DNA of 64,000 bases from Christensenellaceae bacterium (GCA_031260975.1 JAISKJ010000003.1:372065-436064), one strand, 5' to 3'. Positions 1 to 10,161 are shown, counted from the stretch's first letter. Translations and numbers: made by a program. Notes: a model not told the origin generated them from the sequence alone.

Positions 1-767
1 GCTCCGGCACCGGCACGGCTTATGACACATGAACTTATAGCAAAAAGGTCTTGAATATTCTGCACATACTCAAACTGAGTGTAGTTTTTGTGCGTTTTCT
101 CTTCGTTCTTCTCTTTGCCGGTTATGTGGATTATATTATACTTTTCACAAAGAGTGTCAAGGGTCTGATATACTACGTCATTTAGACTTTTTGCTCCCAT
201 TGAGCCGCCTATAATAAGCAGGATAGGAAGACCTTTTTGAATATTACACATTTTATATCCCACCTCAGCACTGCCGCACAATATTTGAGCACGTATAGGC
301 TGACCTGTGTAAACACACTTCTTTTTTGTGTGGCCTTCAAAGCTTAGACACATAGTCTTGCAATATCTGTATATTATTTTATTTCCAAGCCCCATAGTTA
401 TATCAGACTCATGACTTATGACGGGGATTTTAAGATGATGGGCTGCAATACATACAGGGACTGCCACAAAACCGCCCTTACTAAAAACTATATTAGGCTT
501 TATTTGTTTGAGTATTTTTTTGGATACAGAAATGGCTTTTATGAGACCAAACGGCAGACAGAGATTTTTGAGAAGATTGCCTCTGTCAAGCTTGGGTGCA
601 TGGACAGTAAAGAACTCAACCTCAGGGTAATTTTTTAGAATATCCCGTTCAATTCCGCTGCCGCCGATATAATAAATTTTGGAAAATGCTTTTTTAATAT
701 ATGGCAACAGACTTATGCTGGGTATTACGTGCCCGCCGCTTCCGCCGCCGGTCAAAACTATTTTCAT
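1..767 (-). CDS. murG: MurG, UDP-GlcNAc:lipid I GlcNAc transferase (partial, 3' end outside window)
   Basis: MurG adds GlcNAc to lipid I to make lipid II on the cytoplasmic face of the membrane, the last intracellular step of peptidoglycan precursor synthesis. The gene is read leftwards; about 255 N-terminal residues are present and the rest is cut by the window edge. Directly after the initiator comes the glycine-rich loop TGGGSGGHVIPS, and the last visible residues read CVISRAGAG, the donor-site SRAGA motif of the family. The frame is open to the edge. ATG at 767 follows a good Shine-Dalgarno (AAAGGAG). It is divergent from the topoisomerase pair. Confidence 0.95.
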   Translation of the reverse strand, partial: MKIVLTGGGSGGHVIPSISLLPYIKKAFSKIYYIGGSGIERDILKNYPEVEFFTVHAPKLDRGNLLKNLCLPFGLIKAISVSKKILKQIKPNIVFSKGGFVAVPVCIAAHHLKIPVISHESDITMGLGNKIIYRYCKTMCLSFEGHTKKKCVYTGQPIRAQILCGSAEVGYKMCNIQKGLPILLIIGGSMGAKSLNDVVYQTLDTLCEKYNIIHITGKEKNEEKTHKNYTQFEYVQNIQDLFAISSCVISRAGAG

Positions 768-943
768 AAATGCTCCTTTTTGAGTTAGTATATGCCCAAT
801 TTACTTAAGTTAAGCATGAGTTTTGGGTGTTATGGCTGCATATTAATGCGCATATATGCATACTTATACAATCATTTTTTATTATACGTCGTTTGAGCCC
901 GAAAATACGCAGTTTTTATGCATAAAATTATTAGGAAAAATCT

Positions 944-971
944 TTGAAATGTGCTAAAATAGATGTATAGA
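944..971 (+). promoter_or_regulatory. Probable sigma-A promoter of the topoisomerase B-subunit gene
   Basis: TTGAAA (944-949), 16-base spacer, TATAGA (966-971), 21 bases before the TTG start at 993. The rest of the 768-992 spacer is AT-rich, and I see no other gene in it. Confidence 0.45.
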
Positions 972-992
972 GAATAGTTTTGGAGGTGTGTC

Positions 993-2945
993 TTGGGTAA
1001 ATCTTATGACGCTAAGGATATAGTGGTTTTGGAGGGTTTGGCAGCAGTGCGGCTGCGACCCGGAATGTATATAGGAGGCACGGGCAGCAAAGGGGTGCAC
1101 CATATTCTGTGGGAAATCGTTGACAACAGTATGGATGAAATTGCCAACGGACACGGAAACCAAATATCTGTGACACTGCACAAAGATGGCAGTGCCACCG
1201 TTGAAGATGATGGGCGGGGTATCCCCGTTGACCCTCATCCCACGCTTAAAATTTCTGGTGCGGAGGTTGTATTTACGCAGCTTCATGCAGGCGGAAAGTT
1301 TGACAGTTCAAACTATAGTTATTCGGGCGGGCTTCACGGTGTGGGCGCATCTGTTACCAATGCACTTAGCTCATGGCTTAAGGCTACTGTATATCGCAAC
1401 AAAAAGATTTATGAAATAGATTTTGCGTCAGTTGCTGATGCCAACGGTAATGTCAAGGGTGGAGTTGTTCAAAATCCTCTTCATGAGGTTGGCGTGTGTC
1501 CGGCAAACAAAACGGGCACAAGGGTTACGTTTATGCCTGACCCCACAATTTTTATGAACAGCGTTTTAAACTCGGACACAATAAGAAGAAGGCTTAGGGA
1601 GCTTGCCTTTTTAAACAAGGGTGTTGAAATAAACTTTATAGACGAAAAAGAAGGTCAGACTCACAACTACAAATTTGATGGTGGACTTGCTGACTTTGTT
1701 GAGTATTTAAATGAATCAAAGACCACGCTGTTTAGGCCTGCTGTGAGCATAGAGGGCGAGGCTCAGGGAATTAAGCTTTCCGCCGCTCTTCAATATACCG
1801 ACAGTTATGCCGAAACGGTGATTTCGTATGTAAATAATATTCCTACAAGCGAGGGCGGAACTCACGAGGTGGGCTTTAAGACAGCTCTTACTAAGGTTAT
1901 GAACGACTGCGCCCGAAAGTTGGGATTTTTGAAGGATAAAGAGCTTAACCTTATGGGTGAGGACTTCCGTGAGGGTATTACTCTCATTTTTGCAATAAAG
2001 ATGCAGAATATTCAATTTGAAGGCCAGACAAAAACAAAGCTCGGCAACCCCGAGGTTAAGGCCAAGGTTGAAGTTATTGTAAATAACGAATTACCTAAAG
2101 CCTTTGAAAGCAAAGAAGGGCAGAAGATTTTTGAACAGATTATCGAAAAAGCCAAGGGTGCTGCCCGCGTGAGACTTGCCGCTAAAAAAGCTAAGGAAGT
2201 GGCCAGACAGAAGAACAGCATTGAAAGCTCCAGCCTTATAGGCAAGCTTGCAAACTGCTCCAGCCGAAAGCCTGAACAAAACGAATTATTTATTGTTGAG
2301 GGTGACAGTGCAGGCGGCAGCGCAAAACAGGCACGCGACCGAAGCTTTCAGGCGATACTTCCGCTTAAAGGAAAGCCGCTGAATGCTGAAAAGAAGCGTC
2401 TTGACCAAGTGCTTGCTAATGAGGAAATCCGAACAATTATAGCGGCCCTCGGCACCGGTGTGGGTGAGGATTTTGACATTGATTATCTGAAATATCATAA
2501 AATTATCATTTTGTCAGATGCCGACCAAGACGGCGCGCACATACGCGCTATTCTTCTTACCTTCTTTTATAGATATATGAAGGAGCTTTTATATAACGGA
2601 AATATATATATAGGCCTGCCTCCGCTTTATAAGGTCAGCAAGAAGGATACTATTGAATATGTTTATTCCGACAAGGAATTGCCCGAAGCTACCGAGAGAG
2701 TAGGTCGAGGATATGCTATTCAGCGGTATAAAGGGCTTGGTGAAATGAACCCCGATCAGTTGTGGGAAACGACTATGGACCCGAGCAGGCGTACGCTTGT
2801 GCGTGTAGGTGTTGATGACGCCGCTAATGCTGAGGAAATGGTAACCGTTCTTATGGGCGATGATATTGAAAGCCGAAAGGAATATATAAGTACATACGTA
2901 AACTTTAATAAGGTGGATATGCTTTCTAAGATTGTTGAAAAGTAA
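993..2945 (+). CDS. Type IIA DNA topoisomerase, ATPase (B) subunit, ParE/GyrB family
   Basis: This is the ATPase and TOPRIM subunit of an A2B2 topoisomerase that passes one DNA duplex through another. It has 650 residues, the normal length. The GHKL ATPase domain is intact (EIVDNSMDE, DDGRGIPV, GGLHGVGASV), followed by the transducer (QFEGQTKTKLG). The TOPRIM domain has EGDSAGGSAKQ and DADQDGAH, and the C-terminus has RYKGLGEMNPDQLWETTM. The start is TTG at 993 because GGAGGTG lies just upstream and no in-frame ATG fits. It is followed by the A subunit after a 127-base structured spacer. Sequence alone does not settle gyrase against topoisomerase IV. The absence of dnaA/recF neighbours and the degenerate GyrA box in the partner favour ParE. 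Confidence 0.93.
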   Translation: MGKSYDAKDIVVLEGLAAVRLRPGMYIGGTGSKGVHHILWEIVDNSMDEIANGHGNQISVTLHKDGSATVEDDGRGIPVDPHPTLKISGAEVVFTQLHAGGKFDSSNYSYSGGLHGVGASVTNALSSWLKATVYRNKKIYEIDFASVADANGNVKGGVVQNPLHEVGVCPANKTGTRVTFMPDPTIFMNSVLNSDTIRRRLRELAFLNKGVEINFIDEKEGQTHNYKFDGGLADFVEYLNESKTTLFRPAVSIEGEAQGIKLSAALQYTDSYAETVISYVNNIPTSEGGTHEVGFKTALTKVMNDCARKLGFLKDKELNLMGEDFREGITLIFAIKMQNIQFEGQTKTKLGNPEVKAKVEVIVNNELPKAFESKEGQKIFEQIIEKAKGAARVRLAAKKAKEVARQKNSIESSSLIGKLANCSSRKPEQNELFIVEGDSAGGSAKQARDRSFQAILPLKGKPLNAEKKRLDQVLANEEIRTIIAALGTGVGEDFDIDYLKYHKIIILSDADQDGAHIRAILLTFFYRYMKELLYNGNIYIGLPPLYKVSKKDTIEYVYSDKELPEATERVGRGYAIQRYKGLGEMNPDQLWETTMDPSRRTLVRVGVDDAANAEEMVTVLMGDDIESRKEYISTYVNFNKVDMLSKIVEK

Positions 2946-2950
2946 GTTGA

Positions 2951-3029
2951 CGATTGAATAAATACCCGTTCACTAGGGCTTCGGCCACTGTGTGGCCTGC
3001 AGACTTGTTCACGGATATTTATTCAATCG
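2951..3029. repeat. Intergenic hyphenated palindrome (79 bp)
   Basis: Two 19-base arms (2951-2969 and 3011-3029) are inverted copies with one mismatch. Inside is a second hairpin, GGCCAC-tgt-GTGGCC (2983-2997). The central sequence around 2971-3003 recurs with a few changes near 29055-29087. It fills the gap between the two topoisomerase genes. It could be a small mobile or REP-like element or a processing hairpin. There is no T run that would make it a terminator. Confidence 0.7.
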
Positions 3030-3072
3030 CCTTGAAGAGAAAAAGGCGAGTATTTAATGTTGTAGGAGATAT

Positions 3073-6000
3073 ATGTCGGACGAAGAACTGCCAAAAAATA
3101 ATGACCCGATTGACGGTCAGATAGGAATAGAAGAGATGGCCTTGCCCCCTTTAGATGAGGACGAGACCGGCTTTATGGAGCCTATCAGCGGACAGATAGG
3201 GTTGGAGGAGCTAACATATGCCGAGTTTGTGGACGACAAGGATGAGCAGCGGCAGATTGAAGAGGGGGCTTTTGAACAGGAAATAGAACAGACGCAAGAA
3301 GAGGAAGAGCTGGTTGAGGATATGCTTGAACAGCAGCAGGATAGAACTGATAGGGCAGAGGCAGAAGAGGCCGCCCAACAGCAAGAGATTTTGGAAGAAG
3401 AGGAGCCTTTTGAGGAAGAGCCCGCAGCAGAGTACATAGAACAAGTTACGAGGCAAGATGCTGATATCAAAGAAGAAACTGCTGTGGAACAGGAAAATAT
3501 AGAAGAAACAGAAGAGCCTGAGCAGATGGCTAAACTTGAAGATGAGACAAGGGAAGAAACGGCTGAGAAAGCGGATGAACCTGAAAAGGTTATAGAAAAA
3601 GAAAAAATAGTAAGAAAAACGCAAATAAGTATATCGAAAGCAGTGAATACAATAAAAATAAGCGCACAAAAGCAAGAAGCTATAAACAAACCTATAGAAC
3701 AGGGGGTTAGTGAGTTGACAGAAAAAGACGAAATTGAGATGAATAACGCCGAAGAAGGGGACAAAGTTTCACAGATGGAAGAGCTTGTTGGGGCTGACGA
3801 AGAAACAGCCGCAAATAACGAAGAAGTTGAACATCAGAGCTTTGACTTTGCCGAGGATGAGCCAACCGAAATCGCTGAAAAGATAGTAAGTGATCAGTCC
3901 GGCGAGGATGTGGTTGACGGTATGCTTTATCGAAGTCTAGACCAGGTTTTGCATGACTCTATGATACCATATTCGGAGCATGTTATACTTGATAGGGCCC
4001 TGCCCCGAGTTGAGGACGGACTTAAGCCCGTACAGAGACGCATACTTTATTCGATGCTGGAGCTTGGCGTCACCCCTGATAAGGCTTTTAGAAAATCTGC
4101 TCGTATAGTGGGGGACTGTATGGGTAAGTATCACCCTCACGGAGACTCTTCGGTTTATGATGCGATGGTGCGTATGGCTCAGCCTTATAATACCAATGGG
4201 CTTTTGATTGAAGGGCACGGAAATTTTGGAAGCATTGACGGTGACAGTGCTGCCGCCATGCGTTATACCGAAGCGCGTATGGCACCTCTTGCCATGGAAC
4301 TTTTGCGTGACCTTGAAAAAGATACGGTAAAGTGGAATTTTAACTTTGACGATACTCTAAAAGAGCCGGATGTTTTGCCCGGAAGATTTCCTAATATATT
4401 GGTGAACGGCACTACGGGTATTGCGGTAGGGCTTGCAACAAACATACCTCCGCACAATTTGGCCGAAGTTATTGACGGTGTTTGTGCTTATATTGACCAT
4501 CCTAAAATTACACTTAAAGAAATGATGAAAATCATAAAAGCGCCCGATTTTCCGACAGGCGGATATATTTTAAGCAACTCCGAAATTGAACAGGCTTATG
4601 CTACAGGAAGAGGCAGAATTATAATGCGGGCTAAAATTCATATTGAAACCGATGGCGCCGACAAGCGTAATATTGTAATAACTGAAATTCCTTATCAGAC
4701 CAATAAGGCAGCAATCCTTCAAAAAATTGCAGTCTTGCGTGAGGACGGCAAAAATGTGCTGAGCGGCGTTGCTGACATAAGGGATGAATCGGACCGCAAG
4801 GGTATCAGAGCTGTGGTAAAAGTCAAAAAAGATGCCGATATCAAAGCGATTTGCGACTTTTTGTTTAAATACACCAACCTGCAAACCACCTTTGGCGTGA
4901 ACATGGTGGCCATTGCCGGCGGGAAACCTAAGCAGATGAGCTTGCTTGAAATTTTGGAATATTACGTGGACTATCAGCGTGAGGTGGTGCTGAGGCGCAG
5001 CAAGTATGAGCTTGAAGAAGCCAAAGAGCGCGAGCATATTTTAAGCGGACTCTTGATTGCAATACGTAACATTGATGCTGTAATAAAGATTATAAAGACC
5101 TCGCCAAACACCACAACTGCAAGGCAGCGCCTCAGAGAAAAGTTTAATCTGAGTGAGCGTCAGGCTCAGGCGATTTTGGATATGAGGCTTGCTCGTCTTA
5201 CCAGTCTTGAAGTATTTAAGCTTGAAGAAGAGATAAAGCAGCTTCAGGAGCTTATAAAAAAGCTTACGGCTATTGTGAATTCAAAGAAACTACAGTTCGA
5301 TTTGGTAAAATCCGAAATGCTTGCAATAAAGAAGCAATATAAAAAAGAACGTCAGACGGTTGTCATGAAAAACGCCGAGGTGGCTATCCCCAGCGACCAG
5401 GACAAAAAAGCTACACAAGAGGTATATATTGCGGTAAACGCCATGGGCAACATAAAAATTATCAACCGAAAATTCTTTTTGACGTCAATCAGGGAGTTTA
5501 GAGAAACCTCAACGCTTGCTGAGGCGCACAATATTCTGGTGCCTTCTGACACCGACAAGTTTGCACTTGTGTTCACAAACCTTGGTAACTGTTATAAAAT
5601 TCCTGTGCGCTCCATTCCTGAGAGCAGGTTTAAAGACAAGGGCACTCCGCCCAGCAAAGTGATTAAGGATATGAGCGAAAACGAGCGCGTTATATATATT
5701 TTAAGCACCGATGAAGAAACTTTGCCTAAGGGGAACTTGCTGTTTTTCACCAAGAGCGGGATGGTAAAACGCACTGATATAAAGGAATACGGACTGCTTA
5801 AATCGTCATTTGCTGCAGCAAAATTAAAAGATGATGATGAGATTATCGGTATGGATGTAGAGCGCGACGGAACTACACTGCTGTTTGTGACAAAAGATGG
5901 AATGGTGCTTAACGCAGGCAGAGATGATGTGCCGCTGCAGGGCCGAATTTCGGGTGGAGTCAAAGGTATAAATCTGGGAAGCGGCGACTACTGCGTATTT

Positions 6001-6318
6001 GCCGGGCAAACCTCTGACGAAGGTGAGGTTGTTATGCTTACCGACAAAGCATATGCCAAGCGGGTAGTGGTCAGCAGTATTGATGTCATGGCAAGATACC
6101 GCAAGGGTCTGAGGCTCATGCCTTTTGGTCCCAACGGCAGCAAGCTTGTGTTTGCTGACACCGTAACTGCGCCATATTATATTGTAGGTGAAGCTGAAAG
6201 CACACTTTATGGCAGAAACACTGACCTTGTTGTAATAGAAAGCCGCACGGGCAAGGGTAAGATTATTGAAAAAGGCGCCGGTGAAATTATAAATGGACAT
6301 AAATATCTGATAGAGTAA
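3073..6318 (+). CDS. Type IIA DNA topoisomerase, DNA-cleaving (A) subunit, ParC/GyrA family, with acidic N-terminal extension
   Basis: The DNA-breaking and rejoining partner of the upstream ATPase subunit, 1081 residues against about 800-850 usually. The excess is an N-terminal extension of about 280 residues, very rich in Glu, Gln and Asp. It contains two related copies of a DGQIGIEEM / SGQIGLEEL motif in its first 60 residues. The catalytic core starts near residue 283 ([20 protein letters not shown]). The helix-turn-helix [17 protein letters not shown] is at about 354 and the active-site Tyr of [10 protein letters not shown] is at about 398. A C-terminal beta-pinwheel follows. The GyrA box is degenerate ([10 protein letters not shown] instead of QRRGGKG), so decatenation (ParC role) is more likely than gyrase. 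ATG at 3073 has TAGGAG upstream. Confidence 0.92.
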   Translation: MSDEELPKNNDPIDGQIGIEEMALPPLDEDETGFMEPISGQIGLEELTYAEFVDDKDEQRQIEEGAFEQEIEQTQEEEELVEDMLEQQQDRTDRAEAEEAAQQQEILEEEEPFEEEPAAEYIEQVTRQDADIKEETAVEQENIEETEEPEQMAKLEDETREETAEKADEPEKVIEKEKIVRKTQISISKAVNTIKISAQKQEAINKPIEQGVSELTEKDEIEMNNAEEGDKVSQMEELVGADEETAANNEEVEHQSFDFAEDEPTEIAEKIVSDQSGEDVVDGMLYRSLDQVLHDSMIPYSEHVILDRALPRVEDGLKPVQRRILYSMLELGVTPDKAFRKSARIVGDCMGKYHPHGDSSVYDAMVRMAQPYNTNGLLIEGHGNFGSIDGDSAAAMRYTEARMAPLAMELLRDLEKDTVKWNFNFDDTLKEPDVLPGRFPNILVNGTTGIAVGLATNIPPHNLAEVIDGVCAYIDHPKITLKEMMKIIKAPDFPTGGYILSNSEIEQAYATGRGRIIMRAKIHIETDGADKRNIVITEIPYQTNKAAILQKIAVLREDGKNVLSGVADIRDESDRKGIRAVVKVKKDADIKAICDFLFKYTNLQTTFGVNMVAIAGGKPKQMSLLEILEYYVDYQREVVLRRSKYELEEAKEREHILSGLLIAIRNIDAVIKIIKTSPNTTTARQRLREKFNLSERQAQAILDMRLARLTSLEVFKLEEEIKQLQELIKKLTAIVNSKKLQFDLVKSEMLAIKKQYKKERQTVVMKNAEVAIPSDQDKKATQEVYIAVNAMGNIKIINRKFFLTSIREFRETSTLAEAHNILVPSDTDKFALVFTNLGNCYKIPVRSIPESRFKDKGTPPSKVIKDMSENERVIYILSTDEETLPKGNLLFFTKSGMVKRTDIKEYGLLKSSFAAAKLKDDDEIIGMDVERDGTTLLFVTKDGMVLNAGRDDVPLQGRISGGVKGINLGSGDYCVFAGQTSDEGEVVMLTDKAYAKRVVVSSIDVMARYRKGLRLMPFGPNGSKLVFADTVTAPYYIVGEAESTLYGRNTDLVVIESRTGKGKIIEKGAGEIINGHKYLIE

Positions 6319-6345
6319 TGCATAATTAAAATCAGGAGGTTTTAA

Positions 6346-6405
6346 ATGAAAGCAAAAACTATTATATTACCAGAAAGCAATTGTTTCCTCAGATTCAAGA
6401 AATGA
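6346..6405 (+). CDS. Possible 19-residue peptide or gene remnant
   Basis: A short reading frame (MKAKTIILPESNCFLRFKK) begins 7 bases after a strong Shine-Dalgarno, AGGAGGT, directly downstream of the topoisomerase A gene and before a terminator hairpin. The same frame stays open after the TGA for about 30 further codons, so it may be the stump of a decayed gene. No family is recognised. Confidence 0.25.
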   Translation: MKAKTIILPESNCFLRFKK

Positions 6406-6455
6406 CTAAAGACAACTCTTTCTGAAAAGAAAATAGTATTAAAGCGAATAGACGT

Positions 6456-6490
6456 AAAGAAGCAAGGTGATATTGCTTCTTTTTGTTTTT
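6456..6490 (+). terminator. Rho-independent terminator after the topoisomerase operon
   Basis: AAGAAGCAA pairs with TTGCTTCTT across a short loop and is followed by a T-rich run. The remaining sequence to 6694 is AT-rich. I see no gene in it and only weak promoter-like boxes before the next gene. Confidence 0.75.
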
Positions 6491-6694
6491 TTCAAAACTA
6501 AAAGACTTTAGTTGGTAAACTGATTTGAAAAAGTCAGATTATTTTTTTATCATAGAAATAGCTGTAAAAACATATTTATATACAAAAGCTTAAAACAACA
6601 TAACTAGTTATTAAACTCAAAATTTCGACAAGATACTACCATGGCTCCATTTTGTAAAAACCTTTAAAAAATATATCATAATAGCGAGGATAAA

Positions 6695-7456
6695 ATGCAT
6701 TTTCATGTTTTAAAATCAAATAACCTCAAACTTATTGCTGTGATGATTGTGGTCATAGCTCTTCTTAGCGTAAACTTTGGCGGCAAGACGCTGGCTTCGG
6801 CCTATTTTGGGCAAGAACGGAAAATTCCGGTTTATTCGGTGCAGACGGACGAAAAAAAGATAGCCATAAGCTTTGACGCAGCATGGGGTGCCGACAAAAC
6901 CGAGAAGATTATGGATATACTTGACCGCCACAATGTTACGGCAACCTTCTTTTTGGTGGGCTTTTGGGTAGATAAGTATCCCGAAATGGTTGAGCTTATT
7001 GACGCAAGAGGCTTTGAGATTGGCACACATAGCAACACTCATCCGGATTTGGTAAAGCTTGACTCCAACCAAATTTTTCTTGAACTTAAAACTTCGATGG
7101 AGAAAATAACTGCTCGCACCAACAAGCCTGTAAAGCTTTTTAGGGCACCGTTTGGAAGTTATAGCAATCAAGTTTTGACCGAAGCCGAAAAGTTGGGGCT
7201 TATTACAATTCAGTGGGATGTAGATTCTCTCGATTGGCAGGGGATTGATGGAAACAGAATTACTTCAAATATAATTACCAAAGTAAAAAACGGCTCAATA
7301 ATTCTGTGTCACAACAATTCTGACCACATACTTGAAGCTCTTGACGGTGTGATAGGAGCTTTGAAAGGGCGCGGGTATCAGTTTGTAAGCATAGGTGAAC
7401 TGATTTATACACAAAATTATAGCATCAATTCTCAGGGAGTACAAATACAAAATTAA
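6695..7456 (+). CDS. Polysaccharide deacetylase, PdaB-like (sporulation-type)
   Basis: A secreted or membrane-anchored member of carbohydrate esterase family 4 (NodB fold), 253 residues. Residues about 11-32 form one hydrophobic signal/anchor segment. The catalytic region opens with ISFDAAWG, the variant of the NodB TFDDG motif seen in PdaB (Bacillus has TFDISWG), not the canonical DD pair. The metal motif is THSNTHPD, and RAPFGSYS and the C-terminal SIILCHNNSDHILEAL box are present. PdaB keeps spores dormant in Bacillus; here the role is inferred from family only. It is followed after 21 bases by an SSB-like gene. Confidence 0.85.
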   Translation: MHFHVLKSNNLKLIAVMIVVIALLSVNFGGKTLASAYFGQERKIPVYSVQTDEKKIAISFDAAWGADKTEKIMDILDRHNVTATFFLVGFWVDKYPEMVELIDARGFEIGTHSNTHPDLVKLDSNQIFLELKTSMEKITARTNKPVKLFRAPFGSYSNQVLTEAEKLGLITIQWDVDSLDWQGIDGNRITSNIITKVKNGSIILCHNNSDHILEALDGVIGALKGRGYQFVSIGELIYTQNYSINSQGVQIQN

Positions 7457-7477
7457 CAAAAAACATAGGAGGTTTTT

Positions 7478-8152
7478 ATGTACGAGCTAATGGAAAACAA
7501 TAAAGTATTTTTGATGGGTAAAGTGGTGAGTGAGCCCAAATTCAGCCACGATGTTTATGGTGAAGGGTTTTATGAGCTTAATCTGGAAGTCCCGAGGCTG
7601 AGTGACCACAGTGATATAATCCCGATAACTGTGTCTGAGCGGTTGCTTGAAAATCAGTTTAAGCTGGGGAGTATGGTGGGAGTACGTGGACAGTTTAGGA
7701 GTTATAACAAAGTTGCTGACGACAAAAGCAAACTGATGCTTACTGTTTTTGTAAGAGAACTTGCAGAGTATGATGACAGTATCAATCCAAACATTATAGA
7801 ACTAAGCGGATATCTGTGTAAAGCGCCTATATATCGCACAACACCTTTTAAACGGGAGATTTGTGATATGCTTCTTGCTGTTAACCGTGCCTATAACAAG
7901 TCGGACTATCTGCCTTGCATTGCATGGGGAAGAAATGCCAGATTTGCAAAGGCCATTGAAGTTGGAAGCCGAGTGTTTCTGGTGGGCAGAATTCAGAGCC
8001 GTGAATATCAAAAACGCCTAAATGATGATATGATGCTCACAAAAACCGCCTACGAAATATCAGTCAATAAGCTGTCAGTTGACGGAGGAGCGCAAAAACT
8101 TAGTGACACTTTTGATGGCTTTGATATAAAAACCGAGGCTAGCGGAAGTTGA
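7478..8152 (+). CDS. SSB-like protein with two OB folds
   Basis: 224 residues. Two OB-fold segments are visible: about 8-105 (NNKVFLMGKVVSEPKF onward) and about 108-205 (NIIELSGYLCKAPIYRTTP onward, with YLPCIAWGRNARFAKAIEVG, typical of SSB). This two-domain, SSB-annotated family is common in Clostridia and distinct from the usual 150-residue SSB. It lacks the acidic C-terminal tip that recruits partners. Binding of single-stranded DNA is inferred. SD AGGAGG precedes the ATG. Probably co-transcribed with the deacetylase gene. Confidence 0.75.
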   Translation: MYELMENNKVFLMGKVVSEPKFSHDVYGEGFYELNLEVPRLSDHSDIIPITVSERLLENQFKLGSMVGVRGQFRSYNKVADDKSKLMLTVFVRELAEYDDSINPNIIELSGYLCKAPIYRTTPFKREICDMLLAVNRAYNKSDYLPCIAWGRNARFAKAIEVGSRVFLVGRIQSREYQKRLNDDMMLTKTAYEISVNKLSVDGGAQKLSDTFDGFDIKTEASGS

Positions 8153-8171
8153 AAATAATAAATTACAACAT

Positions 8172-8199
8172 AAAACCTCTCACATGAGAGGTTTTATCA
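8172..8199. terminator. Bidirectional rho-independent terminator
   Basis: Perfect 11-base stem AAAACCTCTCA / TGAGAGGTTTT with a 2-base loop. It has A-rich and T-rich flanks and lies between the SSB-like gene and the convergent gene at 8272. Confidence 0.85.
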
Positions 8200-8271
8200 T
8201 TTATTTCCGCCTTCTTTTTTTAGATGCGGTATATTATTACTGAATAACCCTGCAGACTGTAAATACACCTT

Positions 8272-10161
8272 TTATTTATTATTCTTTTTAGAGACTGCTA
8301 TTAAAACTACAGCTAGTATGGCTGCTGCAATGGCGAGAATGATTGCAATGATGATTTCGGTTTTGATACCGTCCATCTCTATGTATTTGGTTTTGATATA
8401 TCCCTGTGCCACATTATCGGTTTGGTCAAGGTATTCAATCAGGGTATATTCCTGATTTCGGTCAATGTTACCCACAACTTTTATGCGCGTGCCGTGCTGC
8501 AGAGAATATATTACTGTGCCTCCCGCCGCATCATATATTGCCGCTATGGCACTGCCGTCGGTTATGTTGACTGCGGCGTTTGAGCGGATGAATTCGGCAG
8601 TTGCATCCTTGTTATATGAGGTCAAAACCAAGGTGTTTACATAATAATATTTATGGTCGATAGTTTCAATTTCATAAAAAGATGCATTTAAAAAATCTTT
8701 GTAATCTTCAAGCAGACGCACAGCCTTAATTTTTGTGTTTGACGGAATATCGCCAAGCATCAGCGGTGAAATAATTGTTTCTCTTGTTTTTAGACTGCTT
8801 GGAAATTTGTATCTTTTTGCATTTATAAAAGTTATCATATTGGGGTTTGAAATTGTCTGCGTAGCTGCTGCGGTGAGATTGTTTTTGTGAATATAAGTGG
8901 TGAAGTTATAATTTTCTTGATTTGTGACAAGACAATACTTGAAATTGTTTTCTTCACCCAGCACAAAAACGAAGTCGTTTGTGTCAAAGTTCTGTTCAGG
9001 TGAAATTGCATAAGGATAGGCATAGCTTGTGGCAGTGTTTTTCAGCTTCATAATTTCTATGGGGCTATCCAGCATAACCTGCTGAGTATAGTCGGGCTTT
9101 TCAAAATTCCGAAGGTTGTCAACGATATCACTCAGGTCTATTGTGGCAATATTGCTGGCCATAAGAAAGTATCCGTCTGCCGTAACCTTGTCAAATGTAA
9201 AGCCATGCATTTGAATATTGTTGTCTATTTTATCGTTTGGAATTGTCGCATTACTTGAGCCTATATCAAAAACTTCAGGTAAGTTGTAGTTTGGGGCGGA
9301 AAGTTTGGTGAGAGTGTGAGTATAAGTGCCGCCGTACTCATAGAAGTATAAATTATCTTTATAATCGGTGTTTATGTCATCGAAAGGTATGTTGATGTCT
9401 ATTTTATCTACAACTTCGCCTAGTGTTGTATCAATTGTTATTACCGTAGTATCTGTCACCACAATCAGATTGTTTGTGTCACTTGATGGAAATAGCCTGC
9501 TGTTTGATTGAATTAGTGGGACAGCACTAAGCAACGTTGTGTCTATATTTACCATTTCAAAACCAGCTAAGGTTTTCTTTATCAGTGCTCCATAGTCTGT
9601 CGCATTTTTGTTCCATGACATTGCGGCATAAATATTGCCGAAGCTGTCCACAGTCATATCGCTTATTGTCTTAAGGTTGTTATTGTCAATTTCAGTGCTG
9701 TTAAAATATTGGTTAAGGTTGTTCACTTCAGTGAAGCTTGTTGAGGTTGGGCTAGGTTTTATAACATTTCCCGCCATATCAAATTGTTTTATGTGATGAG
9801 GTCCTGCTGTTGTGTTGGTATAGTTGTAATATACATAAATGCTGTTGCTGTCGGTTAATGAGATAAGGGGATTAACAAGTCCATTATCAGCTGCTCCAAA
9901 TACGCCTATATTATAAGCGCAATCAGATTGCTCAAGTTTGGTTTTGTCAATGATTTGAATTTGATTTGGTGTGGTTATATCGGTGCTTCCTCCATCAGTT
10001 ACTACCAGAGTATCTCCATATATAGTTATGCGTTTTGCCGATGTAAATTCGCCCGCGGCAAAATTGCCCCCATAAGCCAAAGCAGTCAAACTTGGCGTGC
10101 TTTGAGAAGTAAATAGCAGGGCAGATATTAAAAATATGAAGAGTGTTTTGACAAATTTCAT
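8272..10161 (-). CDS. Secreted, membrane-anchored protein: propeller-like repeats plus SH3-like domain
   Basis: 629 residues from ATG at 10161 (chosen for CGGAG upstream; an alternative start is 11 codons earlier). It has a signal peptide (MKFVKTLFIFLISALLF), then about 430 residues with repeated short strands of the kind 'YGDTLVVTDGG', 'SNSIYVYYNYT' and 'FGNIYAAMSWN', resembling an extracellular beta-propeller. An SH3-like segment follows near residues 535-600 (VNITDGSAIAAIYDAAGG... RIKVVGNI). The C-terminal membrane helix ends in SKKNNK. It is therefore expected outside the cell, anchored at its C-terminus. Function unknown. It shares the SH3-plus-anchor plan with the gene at 10949. Confidence 0.75.
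   Translation of the reverse strand: MKFVKTLFIFLISALLFTSQSTPSLTALAYGGNFAAGEFTSAKRITIYGDTLVVTDGGSTDITTPNQIQIIDKTKLEQSDCAYNIGVFGAADNGLVNPLISLTDSNSIYVYYNYTNTTAGPHHIKQFDMAGNVIKPSPTSTSFTEVNNLNQYFNSTEIDNNNLKTISDMTVDSFGNIYAAMSWNKNATDYGALIKKTLAGFEMVNIDTTLLSAVPLIQSNSRLFPSSDTNNLIVVTDTTVITIDTTLGEVVDKIDINIPFDDINTDYKDNLYFYEYGGTYTHTLTKLSAPNYNLPEVFDIGSSNATIPNDKIDNNIQMHGFTFDKVTADGYFLMASNIATIDLSDIVDNLRNFEKPDYTQQVMLDSPIEIMKLKNTATSYAYPYAISPEQNFDTNDFVFVLGEENNFKYCLVTNQENYNFTTYIHKNNLTAAATQTISNPNMITFINAKRYKFPSSLKTRETIISPLMLGDIPSNTKIKAVRLLEDYKDFLNASFYEIETIDHKYYYVNTLVLTSYNKDATAEFIRSNAAVNITDGSAIAAIYDAAGGTVIYSLQHGTRIKVVGNIDRNQEYTLIEYLDQTDNVAQGYIKTKYIEMDGIKTEIIIAIILAIAAAILAVVLIAVSKKNNK

Noticed and set aside
3117..3764. 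Long minus-strand open frame of about 215 codons
   Set aside because: It is the complement of the Glu-rich extension of the topoisomerase, where GAA/GAG codons give stop-free Ser/Phe/Leu codons on the other strand. No SD or protein-like composition.
6403..6405. TGA read as Trp, joining the 19-codon frame to the following open sequence
   Set aside because: Other genes (lepA, terL, rsmE, trhP) end normally at TGA, so the standard code applies.
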